From NCBI GenBank assembly GCA_048359995.1, contig DBGCPK010000020.1, positions 1 to 60,663 on the forward strand: a stretch of 60,663 nucleotides of DNA. Reading direction: 5' to 3'. Made by a program: the position numbers and the translations under genes. The stretch's first letter is position 1; every line of letters starts with the position of its first letter. This document shows positions 34,516-42,642 of this stretch, piece by piece. The notes under the pieces were generated by a model. That model was not told where the DNA came from and ran no database searches. It worked only from the letters and a program-made list of their open reading frames with translations. Origin of the DNA: UBA3210 sp048359995. GTDB taxonomy: Bacteria; Bacillota_I; Bacilli_A; RFN20; CAG-449.

Positions 34516-35796
34516 ATGAAAAGAAAAATAGGATCCTTGTTATTGCTGAGTCTTCTTTTGGGAAGTTGCATCGGACAAAATTCGGCGAGTTCCTCTTCGA
34601 TTTCGCCGCATTCGTCTTCTTTCTCGGATTCGGATTTATCGTCTTTGAATGAGACAAGTTCTTCGTGGGAAAATTCGCTTTCATCGGAAAAGACGACCTC
34701 CGAAAATTCGAGCGTCGCCGAATCTCTTCCGATATCATCTCTGGCATTGGCAAAAACCAAAGCGATGGAAGGAAAAGATTTCGCCAATGCCGTCGGCGTG
34801 TATGAATCGGATCAGGAAGCCGAATTCGAAGTCAAACTTTTGGCTTCGCTCGACGCGATTACGACAAAGGCGGGATACGGGAACCGCTATAAACTATTGG
34901 TCGCCAACGACGAAGGGTACATTTACTTGAAAGTCGGACCGGAAATTTACAGTCGGTTGAAAAGCAAAAGCGGGACGTGCTATCGGGTTCGAGGCACCAT
35001 ATCTCTTTATTGCGGAGAAGCGGAACTCACCGTGAACGAGATGCCGGAAGAAATCGCTTCGCGCGACTACTCGGTTGCTTTCGAAAAGCGAACGCTCGAA
35101 GAAATCTATCTCCATTTGAGTCGGGTAACTACGAATACCAAAGGATGCGCGTTTTCCTCCTTGACTTCTTTTCAGGGAAAATATCTGGGTGCGATGGACG
35201 ATGCGGTTCTCCTGTTCTTCGACGGAGAGAAAATCATTCAAGTTCACGGAGACAGCAAGGTGAAAAACGGGCTGAGCCAAAATGCAGTTTATCTGATCTC
35301 GGGCGCGATGACTCTTTTCAACTATAAACCGGGAATCGAATACATTTCTTCTCAACGCGTTGACGGAGATTTCGACTATACGATCGACAAAACGGAATTG
35401 GAAACGATCGACCGAACTTGTTACGAGAATTTTTACGAAGTCGATAAGAATGAAAGCTATCCGGAATACTCCTCTTTTTATCAAGAGTTGAAAATTTTTC
35501 GCGGTTACGCGAATCTTTACTATAAGAATTCGGGAGAATATTTGGTTTTAGATACCGCGTTCAACGAAAATTATTACTCGACTTATACCGCCGCGGCGCA
35601 GAACAAAGCCCTGTTTCTGCACAACGATTCGTGCGTCAATCTCACCACCGAGAAAGATCGAACTGCCTGTCCTTTATACGCATACGTCGACGACGAAATC
35701 TATGTGGAAATGGTCGTCGCTCCTTACTTGTGGAATACCAACAAATACTGGCAGGTCTACGTTCTCGAAGATACGATTCAAGAGGTCGGAAAATAA
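34516..35796 (+). CDS. Ser-rich lipoprotein of unknown function
   Basis: A 426-residue lipoprotein with lipobox LLGSC and a Ser-rich, probably disordered linker to about residue 75. Residues about 100-180 (YKLLVANDEGYIYLKVG, then GTCYRVRGTISLYCGEAELTV) look like an OB fold of the kind in extracellular nucleases and DUF-type lipoproteins. A second strand-rich block with AVYLISGAMTLFNYKPGIEYI repeats that pattern near 260. No catalytic residues are evident. It is preceded by a structured leader. Confidence 0.8.
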   Translation: MKRKIGSLLLLSLLLGSCIGQNSASSSSISPHSSSFSDSDLSSLNETSSSWENSLSSEKTTSENSSVAESLPISSLALAKTKAMEGKDFANAVGVYESDQEAEFEVKLLASLDAITTKAGYGNRYKLLVANDEGYIYLKVGPEIYSRLKSKSGTCYRVRGTISLYCGEAELTVNEMPEEIASRDYSVAFEKRTLEEIYLHLSRVTTNTKGCAFSSLTSFQGKYLGAMDDAVLLFFDGEKIIQVHGDSKVKNGLSQNAVYLISGAMTLFNYKPGIEYISSQRVDGDFDYTIDKTELETIDRTCYENFYEVDKNESYPEYSSFYQELKIFRGYANLYYKNSGEYLVLDTAFNENYYSTYTAAAQNKALFLHNDSCVNLTTEKDRTACPLYAYVDDEIYVEMVVAPYLWNTNKYWQVYVLEDTIQEVGK

Positions 35797-35814
35797 AAAA
35801 GCCCCGTCCGGGGC
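35795..35814 (-). terminator. Terminator of the DUF2188 gene
   Basis: GCCCCG and CGGGGC around TC, with a run of T on the leftward strand (35800-35795). It overlaps the stop codon of the lipoprotein gene. Confidence 0.85.
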
Positions 35815-35827
35815 GCGGAAACGGCAA

Positions 35828-36031
35828 TCAGTATTTTCGGATTTTGCCGTCCAATCCGTGAAGAATGACATAACTTCCGTCGTTTTTGTTCTTGCATAAA
35901 GTCTGCGCGTATTCCAACGCTTCTTTCTGCGTAGAGAACAATTTGATGACTTTGCTCGATCCTTGAATGAAGACTTTCCATTCTCGTCCGTCGTTTTCTC
36001 TTTTGGAAACGTGATAGATTGTTCCTGCCAT
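35828..36031 (-). CDS. DUF2188 domain protein
   Basis: A 67-residue protein that is nearly all DUF2188: IYHVSKRENDGREWKVF, then STQKEALEYAQTL and SYVILHGLDGKIRKY. Similar small proteins are widespread in Bacillota and their function is unknown. AAGGAG precedes the ATG. It has a strong promoter and its own terminator, so it is expressed alone. Confidence 0.88.
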   Translation of the reverse strand: MAGTIYHVSKRENDGREWKVFIQGSSKVIKLFSTQKEALEYAQTLCKNKNDGSYVILHGLDGKIRKY

Positions 36032-36051
36032 AATGTAAACTCCTTTTTTTC

Positions 36052-36081
36052 ATTATAATAAAAGAGAAAAGAAAATGTCAA
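36052..36081 (-). promoter_or_regulatory. Promoter of the DUF2188 gene
   Basis: Perfect TTGACA (36081-36076) and TATAAT (36057-36052) with an 18-base spacer, reading leftward. Confidence 0.85.
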
Positions 36082-36229
36082 ATTTGTTTTCTTTTTGTCG
36101 AAATTTGACCGCTTGAACAACCCCCCGAAAATTACCGTTTTTCTACGCGTTCTTGAAAAATGGATTCAAACGTTTTATATTCTTGTTTAGAGGAGAATTT
36201 CGTTTTGTTGTCTCTCTCGGGGAGGTAAA

Positions 36230-36625
36230 ATGAAGCCGTTTGTCGAAGTCGTCGCCGCGTTGATCTGCGACGGAAGCCGATTTTTGATTTGCCAAAGACC
36301 GGCGAAGAAAGCCAGAGGTTTGCTATGGGAATTCGTCGGCGGTAAAGTGGAAAAGGGAGAAACGAAAGAAGAAGCTTTGATTCGCGAATGCAAGGAAGAA
36401 TTGGATATTTTCGTAGAGCCGGAGGAGATTTTCGCCGAGGTGACCCACGAATATTCCGACATAAAAGTTCATTTGACGCTGTTCCGATGCCGAAGCATAC
36501 GAGGTCGGATCAGGCTTTTGGAGCACAACGACGCCAAGTGGATTAAAGCCGAAGAAATTCCGTTTTATGATTTTTGCCCCGCGGATGTGGAGATTTTAAA
36601 TAAAATACAGCGAACGATGAAGTAG
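36230..36625 (+). CDS. MutT-type Nudix hydrolase
   Basis: A 131-residue Nudix protein. The box reads GKVEKGETKEEALIRECKEE followed by L, a full G-x5-E-x7-R-E-x2-E-E pattern. LLWEFVGGKVE before it and the short length fit MutT-like (8-oxo-dGTP) or CTP pyrophosphohydrolase enzymes. GGGGAGG precedes the start. It stands alone. Confidence 0.9.
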   Translation: MKPFVEVVAALICDGSRFLICQRPAKKARGLLWEFVGGKVEKGETKEEALIRECKEELDIFVEPEEIFAEVTHEYSDIKVHLTLFRCRSIRGRIRLLEHNDAKWIKAEEIPFYDFCPADVEILNKIQRTMK

Positions 36626-36733
36626 AATCGTCGATTTTTTGGACATTTTTTTTAACAAGTAGTGAAAAATCTTTTCGCCGAGCATTCCGTCCCCTCATTT
36701 TCGATCAAAAATAATTTATTTTGTCAATATCAA

Positions 36734-36762
36734 TTGCAAACAAAATCTTTAAATGATAAAGT
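36734..36762 (+). promoter_or_regulatory. Promoter of the Big2 protein operon
   Basis: TTGCAA, a 17-base spacer and TAAAGT with an extended TGa. The leader to the start codon would be about 118 bases. Confidence 0.45.
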
Positions 36763-36886
36763 AAAATTGCAATTAGGAGTGCTGAAAAAATTTAATTATA
36801 ACCCGCTTACTTTAAATGAAACTTAAAAGCGAGAGATTAAAGTCCAATTTTGGCACGATATTTGTACATAATAGGAGGAACCATCT

Positions 36887-39286
36887 ATGATATCTGCGAA
36901 AAAAAAGAATAGACGGCGCGGAATTTTTGGCTTTTTGGCCGTTGCCGGACTGACCCTTACCTCGGGAGGATTATTCGGCAAGGCGAGTTCTGTGAAAGCG
37001 GAAACGACATATGAAAAATTAAAGTCGATCAGTTCGATCGATTCGACCGCCAAGTACGTGTTGGGAATCGACGGAACCGGCTTCCATTACAGCGGTACTT
37101 CGAGTTGGGGGAAAGTCAGTTTGCCGTCTGACAATACGCCGTATTACTATACTTTGACGGCTTCCGCGGACAATACAACCTTTACGGCTGAGACGACGAT
37201 AAACGGTACGCTGTACTATCTGACGGTTCCGGGTTCAAGCAATACTTTTACGATGTCTACCACGGCGACGAACTTGAAGATGGGGACGGCTCAAAGTGAT
37301 ACGGCGACGATTTGCAACGATACGACAGCAACCCGACATTTACGTTTGAACGGCACAAGCGGCATTCGTTCCTATGCGAGTACGACGGGCAGCATCGTTT
37401 ATTTCTATAAAGTGGTCGAAGAAGTTTCTACGGATCCTTCGATTTCCATAACAACTAAAAACAGCGAACTGATTTTGGGACGCGACGAGAATCTTTCCGT
37501 CGAGTACACTACTCAAAATGTCGAAAGTCCCGTCATCGAATGGACTTCGTCAAACACGGCAGTGGCTTCGGTCGCTGATGGCGTGGTTACACCGATTTCG
37601 GCAGGCACGACTACCATCAGCGCTTCTATCCAAGGAACAGAGGCGACGGCCTCCATTGAAGTTACCGTTCGCGATTTTAGCACGGAGATCTCGGTAGCAA
37701 ACGAAATCGTCATCGACGCTACGAACAAACCGGAGAATATCGGAACCAGTTATTCCGATACCGTGTACGGAAATATGGGGACCGGCACGTATTACGTAAG
37801 TCAAACGCTGACCGCGTCGGGTTATCTCCAACTGAAAGGTGTCGAGGGAACTCTTTCCAATTTGAATCCGTATTCGAAGAATATCAGAAAAATCGTTTTG
37901 AACGTCAATTCGAAAACGAATACGAGTGCTGTGTGGGGGGTATACGCCCAAGATGCGTTGAGTACGTTAGACGAAACCGCAAAGATTACTCCTGTTGTTT
38001 CCGAGAATACGTACACCTACGACTTTACTTCCGTCGAATCGAAGAATTTCACTTTGCAGAACAGCGGAACGAACGTTCTGTACTTAGACTCGATTTCGAT
38101 CGAATTCACGGAAAAATTCGAAATTATGATCGACGAAGACAACGGAAATGGAGAATACAGTTTATTCGTTTACTCGGGAGATTCGATCACTTTGACGGAA
38201 CCGAGTAAAGCGGGCTACGTATTCAGTCATTGGGAAGATTCTTCGCAAAATCGATATAGCGCCGGCGATATATACACTCCGACGTCCGATGAGATTTTGG
38301 TGGCTTATTACGAAGTGGGCAACCTTTTGGAAAGCGTCGATACGCAATCGAAATTGAATTTCTCGTATACGAAAACGACGGGAGATTTATCGACCGTTTC
38401 GGAAAGCGTCACCTCTTTCCCGACGAACGGAAGTCTTACGGAAAACACGAATTTGGCGGAATTCTTGGGATTCAGCAATGCGCTGGATATCCGTTGGACC
38501 AAAAAGAATACGAGTACTTCCAATGTCACCAGCAATGTGATTCGCCTGTACGCGAACGATTCGTTGGTGATTGCAGGAGAAAATATCTGCGGAATCGATT
38601 TGAAATTCAGCGGGGTAACTTATGGTAAAAACGTGAAAATAACGGATACAGCTACTTCGGCTGAGCTTTATTCTTCCGGTACTGCCGGTGTGACGGAAAT
38701 GAGTCAAACGTTCGAGAAGACGAATTCGATTACCCTTGCGGTAACTTCTCAGGCGCGGATAACCGCGATGACCATCTATTTCGAAGGCGAGTCGGTTTCT
38801 TACACCGATTTCGGCGATATGGTCATGCATTTCGGTGCGACAATCGAAAACGCAACGGTCTCTCAATTGGGAGCTGAGTTGCAATCTGCCGGAGTGCTTA
38901 TACAAAAATCCGCGTCTTTGAGCGGAGTGGAAAGCGGCATGGCGCTCTCCGCGCTGGAAGCGCTGGATACGGAAGGCTCGACTTCGTTGTTGATTCCGGT
39001 GAGCGAAGCAAATATCGGTAAAGATACGGATACGATCCGCGTGGAAGGATTCTTGAAATATACCAAAGAAGAGGGAAATCCGAATTACACGGCTTGGAGT
39101 GAAGAAATCACCGCGGCTGTATACATCGTCGTCGATGGCAACGTTTATTTTACGACTTCTCAAACTTATTCGGTTAAATCGAAATTGCAGGCTTATCTCA
39201 GCGATGAAAACATCGGCAGTTTGACCGAGGAGCAAATTGCGGTTATCAAAGCGTTATTGGCGGATTCGTCCGTATGGGGGATTTAA
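36887..39286 (+). CDS. Large secreted protein with Big2 domain
   Basis: A 799-residue secreted protein. A basic N-terminus and hydrophobic core end at the likely signal peptidase site VKA-ET (38/39). Residues about 184-263 form a Big2 domain (VIEWTSSNTAVASVADG), and about 405-475 an InlB-like repeat (GYVFSHWEDSSQNRYSAGD). A region of about 40-180 and two beta-rich segments around 265-400 and 480-640 are unassigned. There is no lipobox, LPXTG or C-terminal helix, so it is released or held by partners. AGGAGG precedes the start. The next two small genes follow without gaps. Confidence 0.85.
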   Translation: MISAKKKNRRRGIFGFLAVAGLTLTSGGLFGKASSVKAETTYEKLKSISSIDSTAKYVLGIDGTGFHYSGTSSWGKVSLPSDNTPYYYTLTASADNTTFTAETTINGTLYYLTVPGSSNTFTMSTTATNLKMGTAQSDTATICNDTTATRHLRLNGTSGIRSYASTTGSIVYFYKVVEEVSTDPSISITTKNSELILGRDENLSVEYTTQNVESPVIEWTSSNTAVASVADGVVTPISAGTTTISASIQGTEATASIEVTVRDFSTEISVANEIVIDATNKPENIGTSYSDTVYGNMGTGTYYVSQTLTASGYLQLKGVEGTLSNLNPYSKNIRKIVLNVNSKTNTSAVWGVYAQDALSTLDETAKITPVVSENTYTYDFTSVESKNFTLQNSGTNVLYLDSISIEFTEKFEIMIDEDNGNGEYSLFVYSGDSITLTEPSKAGYVFSHWEDSSQNRYSAGDIYTPTSDEILVAYYEVGNLLESVDTQSKLNFSYTKTTGDLSTVSESVTSFPTNGSLTENTNLAEFLGFSNALDIRWTKKNTSTSNVTSNVIRLYANDSLVIAGENICGIDLKFSGVTYGKNVKITDTATSAELYSSGTAGVTEMSQTFEKTNSITLAVTSQARITAMTIYFEGESVSYTDFGDMVMHFGATIENATVSQLGAELQSAGVLIQKSASLSGVESGMALSALEALDTEGSTSLLIPVSEANIGKDTDTIRVEGFLKYTKEEGNPNYTAWSEEITAAVYIVVDGNVYFTTSQTYSVKSKLQAYLSDENIGSLTEEQIAVIKALLADSSVWGI

Positions 39287-39288
39287 AA

Positions 39289-39432
39289 ATGAAAAAAAAG
39301 TATATTCAACCAAATCTCGACGTAATGGAATTGGAAGAAAAAGACATCGTTACCACGTCGGTATCGACCAAGGAAAATTTTGACAGCGACTTTACCGAAA
39401 ACGGCGATGTCACAAAGATTTGGAAATGGTAA
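39289..39432 (+). CDS. 47-residue DIVTTS peptide
   Basis: A short frame 2 bases after the Big2 protein stop. The product opens MKKKYIQPNLDVMELEEKDI, continues VTTS, and ends in KIWKW. The pattern K-K-K-Y-x-x-P then acidic residues then D-I-[IV]-T-T-S recurs in small proteins of gut Bacillota and Bacteroidota as I recall them; their role is unknown. No signal peptide or Cys is present. Its end overlaps the next start (ATGGTAA). A good ribosome site is not visible, so translation may depend on coupling. Confidence 0.7.
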   Translation: MKKKYIQPNLDVMELEEKDIVTTSVSTKENFDSDFTENGDVTKIWKW

Positions 39433-39656
39433 TCGGAAAGAAATTTCTCTTCATCGCGTCTCTTTCTTTGCTCTTCCTGATCGGCTGTACCGGAAATGAC
39501 GGACAGAGCAGTTCTTCGTCGGAGATTCGACAAGAGAGTACGACGATGAACGGAAGTTCCGATTCGACGAGCGAAGGCGAGTCCTCTTTACCGTCATCTT
39601 CGTCTTCGGATTCGGAGAACGGTCAAAGTCAAAATTTGGATTTGCCTTGGTTCTGA
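39426..39656 (+). CDS. Tiny Ser-rich lipoprotein
   Basis: A 76-residue lipoprotein. The ATG overlaps the stop of the preceding gene; a TTG two codons upstream is an alternative. The lipobox is FLIGC, followed by a Ser/Glu/Asp/Asn-rich tail that looks disordered and ends in LDLPWF. It could be a surface anchor or a peptide spacer linked to the two genes before it. Confidence 0.7.
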   Translation: MVIGKKFLFIASLSLLFLIGCTGNDGQSSSSSEIRQESTTMNGSSDSTSEGESSLPSSSSSDSENGQSQNLDLPWF

Positions 39657-39703
39657 TCGGATTCGGAAAAAAATCGCATTGCGGATTTCGTATGGTTTAA
39701 AGA

Positions 39704-39738
39704 AATAATCCCTAAACTAATTTAGGGGTTATTTTTTT
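39704..39738 (+). terminator. Terminator abutting the enolase start codon
   Basis: AATAATCCCTAAA pairs with TTTAGGGGTTATT (one GU pair), followed by T up to base 39738; the enolase ATG begins at 39739. The only purine-rich element that could act as ribosome site, AGGGG, lies within the stem. Confidence 0.85.
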
Positions 39739-40989
39739 ATGAAAGTTCTAATTACGGATTTGAAAGCCCGTCAAGTTCTCTCGTCGAGAGGGGAACCGAC
39801 GGTTGAAGTGGAATTGACGTTGAACGACGCGTACACGGGAGTGAGCATCGTTCCTTCCGGCGCGTCTAAGGGAAAGTACGAGGCCAAAGAATTGAAAGAC
39901 GGCGTTATCCAAACGTACAAAGGGAAAAGCGTCTATCGCGTCTGCAAGATGATCAACAAGGAATTGCACGATTATTTGGTAGGAAGAGAATTCTCTTCGC
40001 CGGCGGAACTGGACGAATTTCTGCTTTTTCTGGACGGCACGAAAAACAAACGCAGATTCGGCGGCAACGGATTGTTGGGGATTTCTATTTCTTATTTGAA
40101 GGCGCTGAGCGCCGCCTCTTCGTTGGAAACCTATCGATTTATCGGCGGAATCGATATTCACCGGTTTCCTTTGCCGATGATGAACGTCATCAACGGCGGT
40201 GCGCACGTCAATAATTCTCTCGACATTCAAGAATTTATGATCGTTCCCGTCGGCGCTTCCGATATGGAAGAAGCGATTCGTTGGTGCGCGGAAGTCTATT
40301 ACAGCCTTAAAGAATCTTTGCAGAAGAAAGGCTTTGCCACGAGCGTCGGAGACGAAGGCGGATTTGCACCCGATTTCAAAACCGAAGAGGAGGCTCTCGC
40401 CGTTTTATCGGAAGCCATTTACTCCGCGGGTTATACGGCGGGAAAGGATTTCAAAATCAGTCTGGACGTGGCGGCCAGCGAATGGAAGAGGAAAGAGGGT
40501 TACTTTCTGCCGAAGAAGAAACGATTGTTAAGCGGGGAAGAACTGCGGGATTTTTATCTGGAAATCATCGAAAAATTTCCGATTCTCTCCATTGAAGATC
40601 CTTTCGATCAGGAGGATTATCCGTCGTGGACGGATTTTACCGACCGAGTGAAAAATCGGCTGTTCATCGTCGGAGACGATCTTTTCACGACCAACGAGAA
40701 TCGATTGGCGATGGGAATCGAAAAGAAATTGGCGAATTCGATTTTGATCAAACCGAATCAAATCGGAACGATCAGCGAAACGTTGAATTGCATCGAATTG
40801 GCGAGAAAAAACGGATTCAAAGTGATCATTTCGCATCGATCCGGCGACAGCGAAGATACGTTTGTCAGCGATCTGGCTTACGGAGTAAATGCCGATTACG
40901 TCAAGTTCGGCGCGCCGTGCCGAAGCGAAAGGACGTCGAAATACAATCGGCTGTTGAAGATCGATTCCGAAATCAATATAAAGAAATGA
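39739..40989 (+). CDS. eno: Divergent enolase
   Basis: A 416-residue enolase. All main catalytic and metal residues are present: the Ser loop VPSGASKG, INGGAHVNN, QEFMIVP, GDEGGFAP, SLDVAASE, SIEDPFD, VGDDLF, LIKPNQIGT, ISHRSG and YVKFGAP. Several nearly universal positions differ (SRGEP for SRGNP, GASKG for GASTG, KFGAP for KTGAP), so it is divergent or a paralogue. It converts 2-phosphoglycerate to phosphoenolpyruvate. Other glycolytic genes are absent. Its stop overlaps the polymerase start as ATGA, and a terminator ends at its start codon. Confidence 0.9.
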   Translation: MKVLITDLKARQVLSSRGEPTVEVELTLNDAYTGVSIVPSGASKGKYEAKELKDGVIQTYKGKSVYRVCKMINKELHDYLVGREFSSPAELDEFLLFLDGTKNKRRFGGNGLLGISISYLKALSAASSLETYRFIGGIDIHRFPLPMMNVINGGAHVNNSLDIQEFMIVPVGASDMEEAIRWCAEVYYSLKESLQKKGFATSVGDEGGFAPDFKTEEEALAVLSEAIYSAGYTAGKDFKISLDVAASEWKRKEGYFLPKKKRLLSGEELRDFYLEIIEKFPILSIEDPFDQEDYPSWTDFTDRVKNRLFIVGDDLFTTNENRLAMGIEKKLANSILIKPNQIGTISETLNCIELARKNGFKVIISHRSGDSEDTFVSDLAYGVNADYVKFGAPCRSERTSKYNRLLKIDSEINIKK

Positions 40990-42275
40990 CGCAAAAAAAG
41001 GGCGATTCCCCGAAGAAAAAGAGAAAAACCTATTTTTGCATCGATTTAAAGACTTTCTACGCTTCGGTGGAATGCGCGATTCGTCAGTTGGATCCCTTTT
41101 CCACCGATTTGGTTGTCGCCGATCCGTCGCGAGGAAAAGGAGCGATCTGTCTGGCCGTCTCTCCGCATTTGAAAGAACTCGGAGTCAAAAACCGATGTCG
41201 ACTATACGAGATTCCCGAGCATATTCCTTATCGGATTGCCTTGCCGCGAATGAGCCTGTATATCCGTTATTCGGCGCGAATCTACGGGATTTACCTCAGA
41301 TTTATCGCCAAGGAGGATATCCACGTCTATTCGATCGACGAGGCTTTTCTCGATGCGACCGATTATCTTCGTTTGTATCGGTTAAGTCCGGAAGATCTGG
41401 CGCAGAAGATGATGGATACCGTCTATGAAGAGACGGGAATTCCGTCCGCCTGCGGAATCGGCAGCAATCTTTATTTGGCCAAAGTGGCGCTTGACATTCT
41501 CGCGAAACATCGCGAAAACCGCATCGCCGTTCTCGATGAAGATTCCTATCGCGATCAATTGTGGAGACATCGACCTTTGACGGATTTTTGGCAAATCGGA
41601 AAGGGAATCGCACGGCGATTGGAAAATCACGGATTCCATTATATGGAAGATATCGCCAAAGGAGATCCGCGCATTCTCTACAAACTGCTCGGCGTCAACG
41701 CCGAATATCTGATCGATCACGCGAACGGTATCGAACCCTGCACGATCAAGGAGATTCAAAGTTACAAGGTCGAATCCCGTTCGGTTTCATCGGGGCAAGT
41801 CCTTTTCGAGGACTACGCCTACGAAAAAGCGGAATTGGTCGTCAAAGAAATGGTTGAATTGGCTTGCCTCGATCTCAGCGGACGGCATTTGGTCGCTTCG
41901 CGAATCGGACTTTCGATCGGCTATTCCAAGGATAGCGCGCCGAAAACCGGAGGCAGCGTTAAATTGACGAACACGACGAACAGTTTTCGTCTGCTTCTTC
42001 CTCATTTTTTGGACTTGTATCGAAAGACGACGCGAAAAGAGGGGAAGATAAGGAAAATTACGGTCTTCTTTTCGGAAGTCAAGGACGAAATCTACGAGCA
42101 ATACGATCTTTTTGTCGATACGAATGAAGTTTTAAAAGATGCGCGATTGCAAAAAACTTTGGTGAAAATCAAGGAAAAGTACGGGAAAAACGCGGTAATG
42201 CGCGGGATGAATTTGGAAGAAGGCGCGACGACGCCGAAAAGAAACAAGTTGATCGGAGGACATAATGACGAATAG
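40986..42275 (+). CDS. Y-family DNA polymerase, UvrX/ImpB-MucB type
   Basis: A 429-residue lesion-bypass polymerase. The start is the ATGA overlap with the enolase gene; the upstream extension is a shadow. FCIDLKTFYASVECAIR carries the first catalytic Asp, and VYSIDEAFLDATDY the S-I-D-E core. GIGSNLYLAKVALDILAK is the palm/thumb motif. The C-terminal little-finger part has SGQVLFEDY. It belongs with the UvrX/YqjW group that pairs with YolD-like proteins. The role is copying past damaged bases. Confidence 0.9.
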   Translation: MTQKKGDSPKKKRKTYFCIDLKTFYASVECAIRQLDPFSTDLVVADPSRGKGAICLAVSPHLKELGVKNRCRLYEIPEHIPYRIALPRMSLYIRYSARIYGIYLRFIAKEDIHVYSIDEAFLDATDYLRLYRLSPEDLAQKMMDTVYEETGIPSACGIGSNLYLAKVALDILAKHRENRIAVLDEDSYRDQLWRHRPLTDFWQIGKGIARRLENHGFHYMEDIAKGDPRILYKLLGVNAEYLIDHANGIEPCTIKEIQSYKVESRSVSSGQVLFEDYAYEKAELVVKEMVELACLDLSGRHLVASRIGLSIGYSKDSAPKTGGSVKLTNTTNSFRLLLPHFLDLYRKTTRKEGKIRKITVFFSEVKDEIYEQYDLFVDTNEVLKDARLQKTLVKIKEKYGKNAVMRGMNLEEGATTPKRNKLIGGHNDE

Positions 42276-42588
42276 AAAGAAACAGGATCGGGCAAAGCAA
42301 TTCATTCCTTTCGATGCGCTGAAAGGATTCAGAGAAGCCTTGAAAGAGCAAGAAAAGAGAGTCGCGGATCGAAAGGAACTCTCGGAAACCGATGCGGAAG
42401 AATTGAACCGAAAACTGCTCGAAGTGAAGAAGAACGATCAAGTAAAAGTGATCTTTTTCGAGAACGGCGAGTATTTGGAAGCAAAAGGCGCGGTCTCGTC
42501 TCTCGATCTGACGATGAAGAGGATAAGAATTGTTCGAAAATGGATTCGATTCGAAGATATTTTCGGTTTAGAAATCGAAAAGCGTTAA
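42265..42588 (+). CDS. YolD-like protein
   Basis: A 107-residue protein with the YolD block FIPFDALKGFREALKEQEKR, followed by basic and acidic helices and a short beta-rich C-terminus. YolD-like genes regularly sit beside UvrX-type polymerases, as here with a 11-base overlap. The molecular role is not well known; a partner or regulator of the polymerase is likely. Confidence 0.85.
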   Translation: MTNRKKQDRAKQFIPFDALKGFREALKEQEKRVADRKELSETDAEELNRKLLEVKKNDQVKVIFFENGEYLEAKGAVSSLDLTMKRIRIVRKWIRFEDIFGLEIEKR

Positions 42589-42642
42589 AAAATTCTAATG
42601 CGAACTTAGTGAAATCCTGTATAATAAAAACAGGTGATGATT

